From positions 51,624 through 115,623 of the forward strand of contig CAJFUK010000047.1 in the NCBI GenBank assembly GCA_904420125.1: a stretch of DNA of 64,000 nucleotides. The letters run 5' to 3'. The translations under genes and the position numbers were made by a program. Below are positions 29,027 through 37,741 of the stretch, piece after piece; position 1 is the first letter of the stretch; every line of letters begins with the position of its first letter. The notes beneath the pieces are model-generated. The model was not told the origin of the DNA. It searched no databases and saw nothing but the letters and a program-made list of their open reading frames with translations. This stretch comes from Candidatus Falkowella caecavicola. GTDB lineage: Bacteria > Bacillota > Clostridia > Oscillospirales > Ruminococcaceae.

Positions 29027-29827
29027 ATGGGTGTTTTTTCAAGAAATAAAACGGTGAACAAAGTAATATTGCTGCCGGCTGACACCGTGCAGCCAAATCC
29101 TGCACAGCCCAGGGTGCACTTTGACCCCGAAGAATTGCAGGGTCTGGCGGAGAGCATCCGGGCCAACGGGATTCTCCAGCCGCTGACGGTGCGGCAGAAT
29201 CTAAAAGGAGAGTATGAGTTGATATCCGGAGAACGCCGTCTGCGGGCAGCAAGGCTGATAGGACTCGAGTATGTTCCCTGCATTCTTGTGGAGACAACCG
29301 CGCAGCAGTCGGCTGTATTTGCACTGCTTGAAAATCTCCAGCGCCGGGATCTCAACTTTTTTGAGGAGGCCCGTGCACTGTCTAAGCTGATGATCGAATG
29401 GAATATTACCCAAGAGGAAATTGCGGCCCGTTTAGGGAAAGCCCAATCGACCATCGCCAATAAAATGCGTCTGCTTAAACTGACGGATACCCAACAGAAA
29501 AAAATCCTGGACGGCGGGCTGACAGAACGGCACGCCCGCGCGCTGCTCAAGATCGAGGATGAGCAGATGCGGGATAAGGCAGTCTATTATATTATCGCCA
29601 AACATATGAATGTCACCCAGGCAGAGCAGTATATTGAAGGGCTGCTCAAGGAAACAGAGGAAAAGAAAAGTGTCCGGAAGACCATTCCGGTCATTAAGGA
29701 TGTGCGTTTGTTTATCAATACCATCAACAAGGCCATTGATACCATGAAAAAAGCCGGCGTAGACGCACAGGCAGAAAAAATCGAAGAGGAAAACTGTATT
29801 CGCTATATTGTCCGGATTCCTCGATAA
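29027..29827 (+). CDS. noc: ParB-family nucleoid occlusion protein Noc
   Basis: 266 residues. ParB/Spo0J fold: the N-terminal CTPase region VQPNPAQPRVHFDPEELQGLAESIRANGILQPLTVR and ISGERRLRAARLIG (the GERRxRA motif), then the DNA-binding helix-turn-helix ITQEEIAARLGKAQSTIANKMRLLKL. The opening MGVFSRN resembles the membrane-targeting N-terminus of Noc rather than the MAKKGGLGKGLNALF opening of the second homologue at 32.7 kb. Noc coats DNA at its own sites and blocks Z-ring formation over the chromosome. Position after rsmG matches B. subtilis. Assignment as Noc rather than a second ParB is by context and N-terminus. Confidence 0.88.
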   Translation: MGVFSRNKTVNKVILLPADTVQPNPAQPRVHFDPEELQGLAESIRANGILQPLTVRQNLKGEYELISGERRLRAARLIGLEYVPCILVETTAQQSAVFALLENLQRRDLNFFEEARALSKLMIEWNITQEEIAARLGKAQSTIANKMRLLKLTDTQQKKILDGGLTERHARALLKIEDEQMRDKAVYYIIAKHMNVTQAEQYIEGLLKETEEKKSVRKTIPVIKDVRLFINTINKAIDTMKKAGVDAQAEKIEEENCIRYIVRIPR

Positions 29828-29902
29828 GAGAAGATTTCCAACGGTTTCAGACAGCTTGGCTGTTTTGAACATATATGACCCATTCCCCTGGCCGAAAATG
29901 GA

Positions 29903-29942
29903 AGCAGAAGAGGCGGAGTATTTCCGCCTCTTCTGCTTTTTC
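29903..29942 (+). terminator. Terminator after noc
   Basis: AGCAGAAGAGGCGGA and TCCGCCTCTTCTGCT form a perfect 15-bp stem, followed by TTTTTC. Strong intrinsic terminator. Confidence 0.92.
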
Positions 29943-30337
29943 TTAGATTCCTTAGGAAATTGGGATATCTAAGCAACCCAAGAACACACATCAGAAAGCT
30001 TTAAATGGAAGGATTATACATTTTACTCCACGCAAACCGTCATTTTGGATCCTTCCAGCGCTCGATATTGCTTTTGGAACGAAGCCCGTATGATATGAAA
30101 AATACGACTTGTCAAGGAAGGACGCGGGGACTCCCTGTTCAGGAGCGGACAGGGAATCCCATCCGAATGACAAAGTGTCCAAAGTGCCGGACAGGCATAG
30201 ACCCGGAAACGGACTGCATGGAGTTTGACATGGAGAAGGGCCGTTTCTTCTTTCGTCTGATGTCCCATACAGTGAGGAATGGCGCGGCGCCGTCAGCAAA
30301 GTAGTGAAAGCTGCCACAGGTAATTTTGCGCAAAGTA
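29943..30337. other. Gene-free spacer between noc and the ECF cassette
   Basis: About 400 bases. An imperfect inverted repeat (GGGACTCCCTGTTC with GGACAGGGAATCCC around 30130-30160) is visible. An open + frame (30005-30304) has no ribosome binding site and no family motif apart from a CPKCRTG stretch. Probably the left edge of an inserted cassette. Confidence 0.4.
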
Positions 30338-30346
30338 TGGTATAAT
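30338..30346 (+). promoter_or_regulatory. Extended -10 promoter upstream of the ECF sigma gene
   Basis: TGGTATAAT is a perfect extended -10 element. No good -35 stands 17 bases upstream, which is common for extended -10 promoters. No obvious ECF-type AAC/CGT autoregulated promoter was found. Confidence 0.5.
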
Positions 30347-30428
30347 TTTTTAAAAAAGTTTTGGAGTTGCTGTAGTATTTGCTGCTAAAATCGTAGTATA
30401 CAGGTGAAGCCGGAAAGGAGGCGTTGTA

Positions 30429-30989
30429 ATGATAGATGATGAAAAAATCATAGAACTGTTTTTCGAACGTTCAGAACAGGCTATACAGGAGCTGGATAAT
30501 AAATACGGAAAAGTTTTTCGTAACCTTTCGTACAACATTGTGGGCAACAGGCAGGACGCGGAGGAGTGCGTCAACGATGCATATCTTGGCGCATGGAATG
30601 CCATTCCACCAACAAGGCCTGACCCTCTGCTGTCCTACATCCTGAAGATTGTTCGGAACATTTCACTGAAAATCTATTGGAAAAAGGAAGCAGCCAAACG
30701 AGGTAGCCACTATACGATTGCCCTGGAGGAAATTGAAGCTTGTATCGCAGAGCAAAAAACCGTTGAAGATGAAATTGGAGCCAGAGAGTTAGCCCGTATC
30801 ATGGAGGATTTTTTGGATACGCTGACTCTCGAAAACCGCGTTATCTTTATGCGCCGCTATTGGTTTTCCGATAGCTACAAGGACATTGCTGAGATTGTAG
30901 GGCTTTCGGAGAAAAACGTCTCTGTCCGGCTGACCCGTATCCGTGAAAAAATGAGGCAATACTTAATGGAAAGAGAGGTATTTATATGA
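30429..30989 (+). CDS. ECF-type RNA polymerase sigma factor
   Basis: 186 residues with two sigma-70 regions only. Region 2 is DNKYGKVFRNLSYNIVGNRQDAEECVNDAYLGAWNAIPP with the -10-recognition helix, and region 4 is LDTLTLENRVIFMRRYWFSDSYKDIAEIVGLSEKNVSVRLTRIREKMRQYL with the -35-recognition helix-turn-helix. Regions 1 and 3 are absent, as in ECF factors. AAAGGAGG precedes the ATG. It overlaps the next gene by four bases (ATGA), the usual sigma/anti-sigma arrangement. The target promoters and the signal are unknown. Confidence 0.93.
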   Translation: MIDDEKIIELFFERSEQAIQELDNKYGKVFRNLSYNIVGNRQDAEECVNDAYLGAWNAIPPTRPDPLLSYILKIVRNISLKIYWKKEAAKRGSHYTIALEEIEACIAEQKTVEDEIGARELARIMEDFLDTLTLENRVIFMRRYWFSDSYKDIAEIVGLSEKNVSVRLTRIREKMRQYLMEREVFI

Positions 30990-31561
30990 ATACAAAGAAG
31001 TTTTCCGACGCGATGAGCGAACTTGACACAAAATATATTGATGAAGTGATTGGGTACAAAAAAAAGAAAGAACAAAAGCCGGTTTGGGTTAAATGGGGAG
31101 CTGTGGCGGCCTGCTTATGTTTAATGGTTGTCGGCGGAATAATGTTTGCACAAAACAGTGGAAATATTGTTCCTAACCCTAATCCTGTACAGATACCAAA
31201 TCCGATGATCCCTGTTACATCTGTTGAAGAGATGGAGAAATATCTTGATTTTGATGTTCCTGTTTTGGATAAGGAAGTGGAGTCCTATTATGTTCTTGTT
31301 GAGAACAGTTATCCCACGATGGGGCAGATAAATTATACAGATGGCTCGAATTTTCGTATGCAATATGGAAGCGGAGATATTAGCGGCATTCATGGCGGTA
31401 CATTAGAGGAAAGTGAAGACATTGAGGGCGTAAAGGTCGAATATTATCAATACACAGATACCACCTATGCTATTTGGGAACAGAATGGATTTACTTTCAG
31501 CTATGTATATACCAATGACGGTAGTGCAGATATAGAAACCATCATTCAGCAATTTAAGTAA
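30986..31561 (+). CDS. Membrane-anchored probable anti-sigma factor
   Basis: 191 residues. The first ~35 residues are cytoplasmic and charged (MNTKKFSDAMSELDTKYIDEVIGYKKKK), then one transmembrane helix (WGAVAACLCLMVVGGIMFA). The outer part is a ~130-residue domain with aromatic- and acid-rich strands (EESEDIEGVKVEYYQYTDTTYAIWEQNGFTFSYVYTNDG), similar in pattern to DUF4367-type domains found in sporulation and anti-sigma proteins. The overlap with the ECF gene and the topology imply it holds the sigma factor at the membrane. I see no zinc-binding HxxxCxxC anti-sigma motif, so the binding mode is not clear. Confidence 0.75.
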   Translation: MNTKKFSDAMSELDTKYIDEVIGYKKKKEQKPVWVKWGAVAACLCLMVVGGIMFAQNSGNIVPNPNPVQIPNPMIPVTSVEEMEKYLDFDVPVLDKEVESYYVLVENSYPTMGQINYTDGSNFRMQYGSGDISGIHGGTLEESEDIEGVKVEYYQYTDTTYAIWEQNGFTFSYVYTNDGSADIETIIQQFK

Positions 31562-31596
31562 GCTTTCCTGTAATTCTATAACTGAATAACTTGCAC

Positions 31597-31640
31597 AAAG
31601 AGCAGTTGTTTTAAGATTGAAACAGCTGCTCTTTTCTTTC
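31597..31640 (+). terminator. Terminator after the ECF cassette
   Basis: AAAGAGCAG and CTGCTCTTT form the outer stem, continued by TGTTT/AAACA pairs around a short loop, with CTTTC after it. Ends the sigma/anti-sigma operon. Confidence 0.8.
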
Positions 31641-31761
31641 GCCTACAAGCAGAAAGGAGCGACTATGCATGACAAAACCAAAAGGGAAAAATTTTGGTCA
31701 GAAGGGGGAGGGGTATTCTTGTCTGGAAATTAATAGCATATAAAAAGGTTTTTAGAGAAGC

Positions 31762-31787
31762 AAAAATGTTTCACGTGAAACATTTTT
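31762..31787. promoter_or_regulatory. parS site 1
   Basis: The core TGTTTCACGTGAAACA (31767-31782) is a perfect 16-bp parS palindrome of the Spo0J/ParB type; it is extended by A/T to 26 bp. It lies 150 bases before parA, between the ECF terminator and the parA promoter. ParB loads here and spreads. Confidence 0.95.
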
Positions 31788-31807
31788 CTGAATTTCTGTA
31801 AAAGTCC

Positions 31808-31836
31808 TTTTAAACCAAAACCAAATATGCTATAAT
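31808..31836 (+). promoter_or_regulatory. Promoter of parA-parB
   Basis: TTTAAA (31808-31813), 17 bases, and TATAAT (31831-31836) with TGC in front, an extended -10. It is 26 bases from the parS palindrome, so ParB binding there could affect transcription. Confidence 0.75.
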
Positions 31837-31939
31837 AAAAAACAATACAGGATGAATTTGCTGCAATTTCGTGGAATGGGCTTAACCCTGGGTCGGTGAG
31901 GCTATGATTAGAGGATACAGAAAGGCGGGACAACCATTC

Positions 31940-32719
31940 ATGAGTAAGGTCATTGCAGTCGCCAATCAGAAAGGCGGCGTTGGAAAAACAACCACAGCGG
32001 TTAATGTTACGGCGGCGCTGGGAGCACAAAAGAAACGGGTGCTGCTGGTCGATCTGGATCCGCAGGGAAATGCAACCAGCGGCATGGGGATCGTAAAAAA
32101 ACAGACCAAACGGACCTCTTATCATCTGCTGATCGGTTCGGCACAGCCATCTGAGACGGTGATTCATACACCTTTTCAAAATGTAGATATTATTCCGGGT
32201 GGAATGGAATTGGCCGGTGCAGAAATCGAAATGATCGATATGGAGGACCGGGTTTACAGGCTGAAAAAGGAACTTGCTTTTTTAAAAGGGGATTACGATT
32301 TTGTAATCATTGACTGCCCGCCTTCTCTGGGACTTTTGACGCTGAATGCTTTTACGGGAGCGGATACGCTTTTGGTTCCAATTCAGTGCGAATACTATGC
32401 GCTGGAGGGGCTGTCCCAGCTGATGGCTACAGTCCGGCAGGTCAAACATTTGTATAATTCGCTGATTGAACTGGAAGGCGTATTGCTGACCATGTACGAT
32501 GGACGTCTCAATCTGACCATGCAGGTGGTCAATGAAGTAAAGAAGTTCTTCCCGCAAAAAGTTTATAAAACGGTGATCCCGCGAACTGTGCGGATTTCCG
32601 AAGCGCCCAGTTATGGACAGCCGATCCTTTACTATGACCGGAATTCCAAAGGTGCGCAAGCATATGACGATCTTGCAAAAGAAATCATCAAAGCCAATAA
32701 AAATTTCAAAGAAGCATAG
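31940..32719 (+). CDS. parA: Chromosome partitioning ATPase ParA (Soj)
   Basis: 259 residues. Deviant Walker A KGGVGKTTTAVN, then VLLVDLDPQGNATSG (A'), DFVIIDCPPSLGLLTLNA (Walker B) and IPRTVRISEAPSYGQPI; Soj-type throughout. ParA dimerises on DNA with ATP, drives ParB-parS segregation and regulates DnaA in Bacillus. The start used is ATG 31940 (MSKVIAVANQKGG), with AAAGGCGG upstream; an ATG at 31904 would add 12 unconserved residues. It is 11 bases before parB. Confidence 0.97.
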   Translation: MSKVIAVANQKGGVGKTTTAVNVTAALGAQKKRVLLVDLDPQGNATSGMGIVKKQTKRTSYHLLIGSAQPSETVIHTPFQNVDIIPGGMELAGAEIEMIDMEDRVYRLKKELAFLKGDYDFVIIDCPPSLGLLTLNAFTGADTLLVPIQCEYYALEGLSQLMATVRQVKHLYNSLIELEGVLLTMYDGRLNLTMQVVNEVKKFFPQKVYKTVIPRTVRISEAPSYGQPILYYDRNSKGAQAYDDLAKEIIKANKNFKEA

Positions 32720-32730
32720 GAGGAAGAATC

Positions 32731-33585
32731 ATGGCAAAAAAAGGCGGTTTAGGGAAAGGACTCAATGCTTTATTTGAAGATAACAGCACGCAGACATCCG
32801 ACACTGTACGAATGGTACGGCTGTCCGAGATTGAGCCGAATCGTGAGCAGCCCCGGAAAGATTTCGATGAGGAAGCTTTGGCACAGCTGGCTGATTCGAT
32901 TCGGGAACAGGGGGTTATTCAACCTTTGATTGTCCGTCTGCTTCCGGGAGGAACATATCAGATTGTCGCGGGAGAGCGTCGTTGGCGGGCCTCGCGGATG
33001 TTGGGGCTGGAGGAAGTGCCCGTTCTGATACGGGATTTGAACGACCAGGAGACTGCAGAAATCGCTCTGATTGAAAATTTGCAGCGGGAAGATTTAAATC
33101 CGATGGAGGAAGCTTGGGGATATCGCGAACTGATGGAACGGTTTGGGCTGACACAAGAGGATATTTCCAAGCGGGTTGGCAAATCTCGTCCGGCTGTTGC
33201 CAATGCGCTGCGGTTGTTGCATCTTCCGGAGGAGGTATCCCGAATGGTGCGGACAGGTGCCATTTCTTCCGGCCATGCCCGTGCTGCACTTGCCGCCGGA
33301 GAAGAGGCAGAGGTTTTGCGTTGGGCCAAAACGGCTGCAGAAAAAGGTTGGAGTGTTCGGGAACTGGAAAAAGCGGTTAAGGCAGAAAAAACCGCAGGCA
33401 GCCGTCAGACCCGAATGCGTATGACGCGGCGGGACAGCTTCTATGATGAAATGGAACTGGCGTTAAAAGAAGAACTTCACCGGAAGGTTAAGATTGATAT
33501 GCAGGAAAATAAGGGAACAATTACTATAGAGTTTTACAGCCGTGAGGAATTGACGGATCTTGCGCAGCGTTTAACCTCTGAATAA
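32731..33585 (+). CDS. parB: Chromosome partitioning protein ParB (Spo0J)
   Basis: 284 residues. The typical ParB opening MAKKGGLGKGLNALFEDN (ParA-stimulating peptide), the CTPase motifs NREQPRKDFDEEALAQLADSIREQGVIQPL and VAGERRWRASRMLGL, helix-turn-helix LTQEDISKRVGKSRPAVANALRLLHLP, and a C-terminal dimerisation domain. It binds parS, slides as a CTP-bound clamp and, in Bacillus, recruits SMC. Two matching parS palindromes flank the operon. It is distinct from the Noc homologue 3 kb upstream. Confidence 0.97.
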   Translation: MAKKGGLGKGLNALFEDNSTQTSDTVRMVRLSEIEPNREQPRKDFDEEALAQLADSIREQGVIQPLIVRLLPGGTYQIVAGERRWRASRMLGLEEVPVLIRDLNDQETAEIALIENLQREDLNPMEEAWGYRELMERFGLTQEDISKRVGKSRPAVANALRLLHLPEEVSRMVRTGAISSGHARAALAAGEEAEVLRWAKTAAEKGWSVRELEKAVKAEKTAGSRQTRMRMTRRDSFYDEMELALKEELHRKVKIDMQENKGTITIEFYSREELTDLAQRLTSE

Positions 33586-33593
33586 GCAGCGAA

Positions 33594-33615
33594 GGCGGCA
33601 GGTAATCCTGCCGCC
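33594..33615 (+). terminator. GC-rich hairpin after parB
   Basis: GGCGGCAGG-TAAT-CCTGCCGCC perfect 9-bp stem, followed by TGTTATTTCT. Likely terminator of parA-parB. Confidence 0.75.
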
Positions 33616-33742
33616 TGTTATTTCTATTATATGGCGCCGCTAGTGGGAAATATCTTTTCTTTAACATTTGCGGAGGATCTGCCGATACGAAGATACAGAC
33701 CTGTTTGCAATATCCGGCCAGGTTGGCAGTTAATTTTTGCAG

Positions 33743-33778
33743 CATACCAAAATGTTTCACGTGAAACATTTTGGTATG
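33743..33778. promoter_or_regulatory. parS site 2, extended 36-bp palindrome
   Basis: The core TGTTTCACGTGAAACA (33753-33768) is identical to parS site 1. Here the symmetry runs further: CATACCAAAA on the left is mirrored by TTTTGGTATG on the right, giving a perfect 36-bp palindrome. It lies 13 bases before the thioesterase start codon, inside that gene's probable 5' untranslated region. Confidence 0.95.
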
Positions 33779-33790
33779 AGAGGAGGAGAA

Positions 33791-34585
33791 ATGAAAATGA
33801 AAGAAGAAAAAGGCGTATTTTCAACCAGACTTCGGACCGATTTTGGAGAATGTGATTTTTTGAAGCGGCTGAAAATTTCTGCTGTTTTAAAATATTTGGC
33901 AGAGACATCCGGGCTTGATTATGCCCAAAAAGGATATCCCCATCGATGTTTGCTTGAAAAAGGAGAGGTGTTCCTCCTGACAAGGATCTCCTGCCGTTTT
34001 CACAAAGATGTTGGAGAGGAACAACCGCTTTGTGTGACCACCTTTGAGGTCGGTACCAAGGGTGCGCTCTTTTATCGGGATTTTGAAATTTTTACGGAGT
34101 CCGGAGAAAAAGCCATTTCTGCCCGGACTGCCTGGGTGCTTTGCGATCCGGTATCCCGGAAAATTCTTGCCCCCGGCAGTTTTGAGCGGAAGATTGGAGG
34201 AGAAGTCTCCAGGCGCGCAGATGCACCGGAGCCTAAAAAACTGCATTTGCCGGATCATATGCAGCCTGCGCTGCAATATACAGTCCGCTACTCTGATCTG
34301 GACGGGAACGGACATCTGTATAACGCCCGGTATGCGGACATTGCTGCGGATGCGCTGCCATTTGATTTATGGAAAAAATCCAGCGTGCGGGAATTTGAAA
34401 TTAATTTTCAGGCGGAAGCAAAAGAAGGGGACATACTCACGGTGGATACAGCGGATACGGCGTGGTCTGCAGAGGGCCAAAAAGAGGTATTTGTTTTCGG
34501 AAAAATAGGGGAGACAGAAAGTTTTCGTTGCCGGTTTAGTTTTTCCAGTCTTTCCAGCCCATCGATGGATCAAGCGGAAGCATAA
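33791..34585 (+). CDS. Acyl-ACP thioesterase
   Basis: 264 residues with two hot-dog repeats, as in the Acyl-ACP_TE family. N-terminal FSTRLRTDFGECDFLKRLKISAVLKYLAETSGLDY is the typical bacterial opening (substrate-contact region); the second half has YSDLDGNGHLYNARYADIAADALP, carrying the catalytic D/N/H residues. It hydrolyses acyl-ACP to release free fatty acid; chain-length preference cannot be read. GAGGAGGAG precedes two ATGs (33791 and 33797); either may be used. It does not belong functionally to parA-parB but follows it directly after parS site 2. Confidence 0.9.
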   Translation: MKMKEEKGVFSTRLRTDFGECDFLKRLKISAVLKYLAETSGLDYAQKGYPHRCLLEKGEVFLLTRISCRFHKDVGEEQPLCVTTFEVGTKGALFYRDFEIFTESGEKAISARTAWVLCDPVSRKILAPGSFERKIGGEVSRRADAPEPKKLHLPDHMQPALQYTVRYSDLDGNGHLYNARYADIAADALPFDLWKKSSVREFEINFQAEAKEGDILTVDTADTAWSAEGQKEVFVFGKIGETESFRCRFSFSSLSSPSMDQAEA

Positions 34586-35261
34586 TAAGGATAAGAAACG
34601 CACCCGGATGCAGAAGGAAGAGATCATTTTTGTTAAAAAGGAAAGGTGCATGATTGATCAGATGTTGCCGAACGCCAGATATTCTGATTCATGAAAATAA
34701 CGATCCTGTCCATCTGTCCATGGCCATACATGAATCAGCGGGACGGACAGGCATCCATTCACAAGATGGACCTGCACAATGCACAAAGAAACCTCCATCC
34801 TGGAAATTGGCGTCAAAACAGACTGGCTTTTGCGTTTTGTGAAATTGATATTTCACCCAAAACAATAGAAAAATTAAAGAAAATCTGAAAAACATACGGC
34901 ATGTTTCACTGGTCTGCGACGCTTTTCCAACGTATCATTTTGACGTTTGTTTGCTGTGATTTCTCCTTCTTGAAGGTCTATCCATATCGGATAAGCAGGT
35001 CGCTGTCCATAAAATGGCCAGACTGCTTTGCTCCGGCGTAAAATTTGTTTTGTCGATGGATAAAAGCCCTTTATCTTTTATGTAATTTTGCCCTTATGAC
35101 TGTTTAAAACAAGGGTAACATAGTGTGAAGTCATATAAAGGGATAAGGCGGACAGATGCGATAAATCTTTTGTTTTCAAGGCGTTTGGAGAATTTTATTA
35201 AAACTTTATGAGGTGTGATAAAAACCTGTAAAATGTTGTTTTTACAACTGGAATCTGTTGC
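34586..35261. other. Gene-free region with a 10-bp inverted repeat
   Basis: About 680 bases without a credible gene. CTGATTCATG (34684-34693) and CATGAATCAG (34729-34738) form a perfect inverted repeat around a 35-base loop that contains GTCCAT repeated. A half parS (TGTTTCAC) is at 34903-34910. The small open frames here lack ribosome binding sites. Confidence 0.4.
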
Positions 35262-35468
35262 CTAATCCGCAAGATGATATTTTTGAGATTCTGTTCTCAT
35301 TAATTTCTTTCGATTTACCAAATCCTCTCTTGCTTTTGGAAAAGCATTCGGATTGAATACTCCAGCTTCTTTTAATGTTTTAGCACTTTCTTTCGATATT
35401 GCTCCGCAATCTCTAAATTTTTCTAGAATCATTTTCTGACTTAACATCAATGCGGGAAAACCAAACAT
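35262..35468 (-). CDS. Small protein, winged-helix-like, function unknown
   Basis: 68 residues. AGAAGGAG is eight bases from ATG 35468, an excellent ribosome binding site. The first 20 residues are hydrophobic with charge (FPALMLSQKMILEKF); the rest, DCGAISKESAKTLKEAGVFNPNAFPKAREDLVNRKKLMRT and QKYHL, has the pattern of a small winged-helix domain with a terminal beta wing. I recall similar short proteins in Clostridia, but I cannot name a family. It is isolated on the minus strand between two gene-free regions. A weak hairpin (GTTGT-TTTT-ACAAC, 35235-35248) follows it. Confidence 0.7.
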   Translation of the reverse strand: MFGFPALMLSQKMILEKFRDCGAISKESAKTLKEAGVFNPNAFPKAREDLVNRKKLMRTESQKYHLAD

Positions 35469-35920
35469 TTCAACCGCTCCTTCTATTCAGCGAATTTCGA
35501 TTTATCGGATTTCCCGTAACGCGTCTGATTGCATTGCTTCAAAGCGCTTGGTAAAATCACCGGAACCTGTCTTCAGCAATACTGTGGTAAAGGGACTAAA
35601 AATCAGGACGGATATACTGGCATACGCTTAATCAGAGCAAAGTTTATCCCGACACGCCCGGCACCATCATTTTTTCATCAGCAGAACAGACATAAGATCA
35701 TAGATTGCAATCAAACAGGAATACGTATATATTTACGTGCGTTACTCCTTGTATGGTCTGGTCGGTTTCGGATGACAAAACCTGTATGGTCCTAAACGGA
35801 TCGGAATCCTAGCGGGGAAATCAGAAACGCCGGTTATGGGTTGAATTTTGATATCCAGGCATGAGAACCTTATGTTAAAACAATGCGCGGGGTATCGCTC
35901 CGAAAGAGAATCTCCACCTT
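35469..35920. other. No recognised gene
   Basis: About 450 bases between the 68-aa gene and the GH13 gene stop. It presumably holds the promoter of the 68-aa gene. No family motif was found in the one + frame (35529-35795). Confidence 0.4.
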
Positions 35921-37741
35921 TTACAGGATTTTAAAACTGCAGGGAGGGATGGTCAGCGCCTGTTCGATTCCTTCGGAAGGGGACAGGGAAAGAGAACGGG
36001 ATGTTTCCGAAAGATTGACGCCAATGAGTGTTTTATATTCGCCGTCTTGACGCAGATAGGCGATACAGTCCGGTTCGGCACAGAGAAACCGGATGGAGCC
36101 TCTGGCCAGTGCGGGACTGTTCCGGCGCAGGGAAGAAAGCTCTGCGGTAAAGCGCAGGAGTTCCTGATCTGGATGCCCCCAGGGGTAACATGCCCGGTTG
36201 AATGGATCCCGATACCCCTGCATCCCTGCTTCATCACCGTAATAAATACAGGGGATACCCGGAAGGGTAAACTGTAACGCCATAGCGATTTTAAGAAGCT
36301 GTACCCCTCTTTTGTACTGCGCTTTGGTCAGCACATGGTGCGATTGCCAGCTGCGGTCTTTCCCCGTTCCGTCTTCTCCAGCCAGCATGGTGAGGATTCG
36401 TTCTGTATCATGCGTACTCAGACTGTTCATGGCTATATGCAGGGATTCCTGCGGATAGTTTTCTACGATCCCCAGAATCCAATTGGCGAAATATGCCCCG
36501 TCCCGGTTCTGGAAAAAGGTTAAAATAGCATCCCGGAAAGGATAATTCATGGTGGAGTCCAGCTCACTTCCGAGCAGATAACGGCGTTTTACGCCGTAGC
36601 TCTCTTTATTAGAAGCGTCCTCCCAGACCTCTCCGATCAGCAGGTTTTCAGGATGATGGGCCTTGACTGTGGCACGAATCCTTTCAATAAAGGCATCGGG
36701 TAATTCGTCCGCAACATCCAGACGGAATCCTGCTGCACCGCGGTCCAGCCAATAACGGAGCACACCGTTTTCTCCACAGATAAACTCTATATAAGAAGGG
36801 TCGTTTTTGTTCAGTTCAGGCAGGGTTTCAAAACCCCACCAGGTTTTGTATTCCTGCGGATACTTTATAAAATTGTACCACGGCCTATATTGGCTTTCCG
36901 GATCCTGATATGCGCCACTATGCGTCCCGTAACGCCCAGTTTTATTAAAATACAGACTGTCGCTGCCGGTATGGCTGAACACGCCGTCCAGAATGATTCG
37001 AATCCCAAAGCTTCTGGCCGTCCGGCAGAGTTCGATAAAATCCTCTTCTGTTCCCAGCAGAGGATCAATTTTTTTATAATCCGCCGTATTATATCGGTGG
37101 TTGGAGTGGGCTTCAAAAATAGGATTCAAATACAAAAGCGAAACACCCAGGCTTTGCAGATAAGGGAGTTTTTCCTGAATGCCTTTTAAATTCCCGCCAA
37201 AATAGTCGTTATTGAGCACTTTGCCCTCCGGTGTGGGCAGAAAAAAGGGCATGCCGCCCCAGTCCGACCGAAGAATCCGGTCGGCAGGCAGCGCCGGACA
37301 GGCCGAGCCGCCACAGAAAAAACGGTCAGGGAAAATCTGGTACATAACACTGCCTTTAATCTCCGGTGTTCGAAAGTCCTGCGCATACACGGTCAACTGG
37401 TAAGGCGGACGGGCGGTATCTGCGGACAGGACACCCGTATGGTCGTTAGAGCATCGAATAAAATAGAGCTGGTCATTCTGTTTGATTTGGAAAAAATAGT
37501 AATACAGTCCAGAAGATTCTGGCGTATAATGAACCCGGAAGAGATAGCCCTCTGCATCTTCGCCGGCCGGTTCCATGGGCAGGTAAGCCGGGACCTCATC
37601 GACCACCGAAATCACCAGTTCTGCCTGTGCATTTGGGTACTGCCGGGAAATCCATATGGTGAAGATGATTTCTGTGCCGCAGGATACGGCGCCGAAAGGC
37701 GTTTTATAAAACGAATCCCGACTGGAATAATTTGGACGCAT
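35921..37741 (-). CDS. GH13 alpha-glucan hydrolase (neopullulanase/cyclomaltodextrinase type)
   Basis: 606 residues, cytoplasmic (no signal peptide). N-terminal beta-sandwich (residues 1-120), then an alpha-amylase barrel: MYQIFPDRF start, GIRIILDGVFSHTG (region I), GFRLDVADELP with nucleophile Asp ~342 (region II), LLIGEVWEDA with acid/base Glu ~371 (region III) and NSLSTHDTER with Asp ~445 (region IV). MPFFLPTP and LNPIFEAHSNHRY are typical of neopullulanase-like members. It would hydrolyse maltodextrins or cyclodextrins inside the cell. AGGAGG precedes ATG 37741; the upstream ATG at 37798 is rejected. It lies downstream of glgP and PAP2 on the same strand, suggesting linked glycogen or maltodextrin use. 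Confidence 0.92.
   Translation of the reverse strand: MRPNYSSRDSFYKTPFGAVSCGTEIIFTIWISRQYPNAQAELVISVVDEVPAYLPMEPAGEDAEGYLFRVHYTPESSGLYYYFFQIKQNDQLYFIRCSNDHTGVLSADTARPPYQLTVYAQDFRTPEIKGSVMYQIFPDRFFCGGSACPALPADRILRSDWGGMPFFLPTPEGKVLNNDYFGGNLKGIQEKLPYLQSLGVSLLYLNPIFEAHSNHRYNTADYKKIDPLLGTEEDFIELCRTARSFGIRIILDGVFSHTGSDSLYFNKTGRYGTHSGAYQDPESQYRPWYNFIKYPQEYKTWWGFETLPELNKNDPSYIEFICGENGVLRYWLDRGAAGFRLDVADELPDAFIERIRATVKAHHPENLLIGEVWEDASNKESYGVKRRYLLGSELDSTMNYPFRDAILTFFQNRDGAYFANWILGIVENYPQESLHIAMNSLSTHDTERILTMLAGEDGTGKDRSWQSHHVLTKAQYKRGVQLLKIAMALQFTLPGIPCIYYGDEAGMQGYRDPFNRACYPWGHPDQELLRFTAELSSLRRNSPALARGSIRFLCAEPDCIAYLRQDGEYKTLIGVNLSETSRSLSLSPSEGIEQALTIPPCSFKIL

Noticed and set aside
30005..30304. 99-codon + frame with CPKC motif
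   Set aside because: No ribosome binding site, and its opposite strand is also open; composition not protein-like.
34903..34910. Third parS site
   Set aside because: Only a half-site TGTTTCAC; the other half (TGGTCTGC) does not match.
35529..35795. 88-codon + frame
   Set aside because: No start signal or motif; likely chance.
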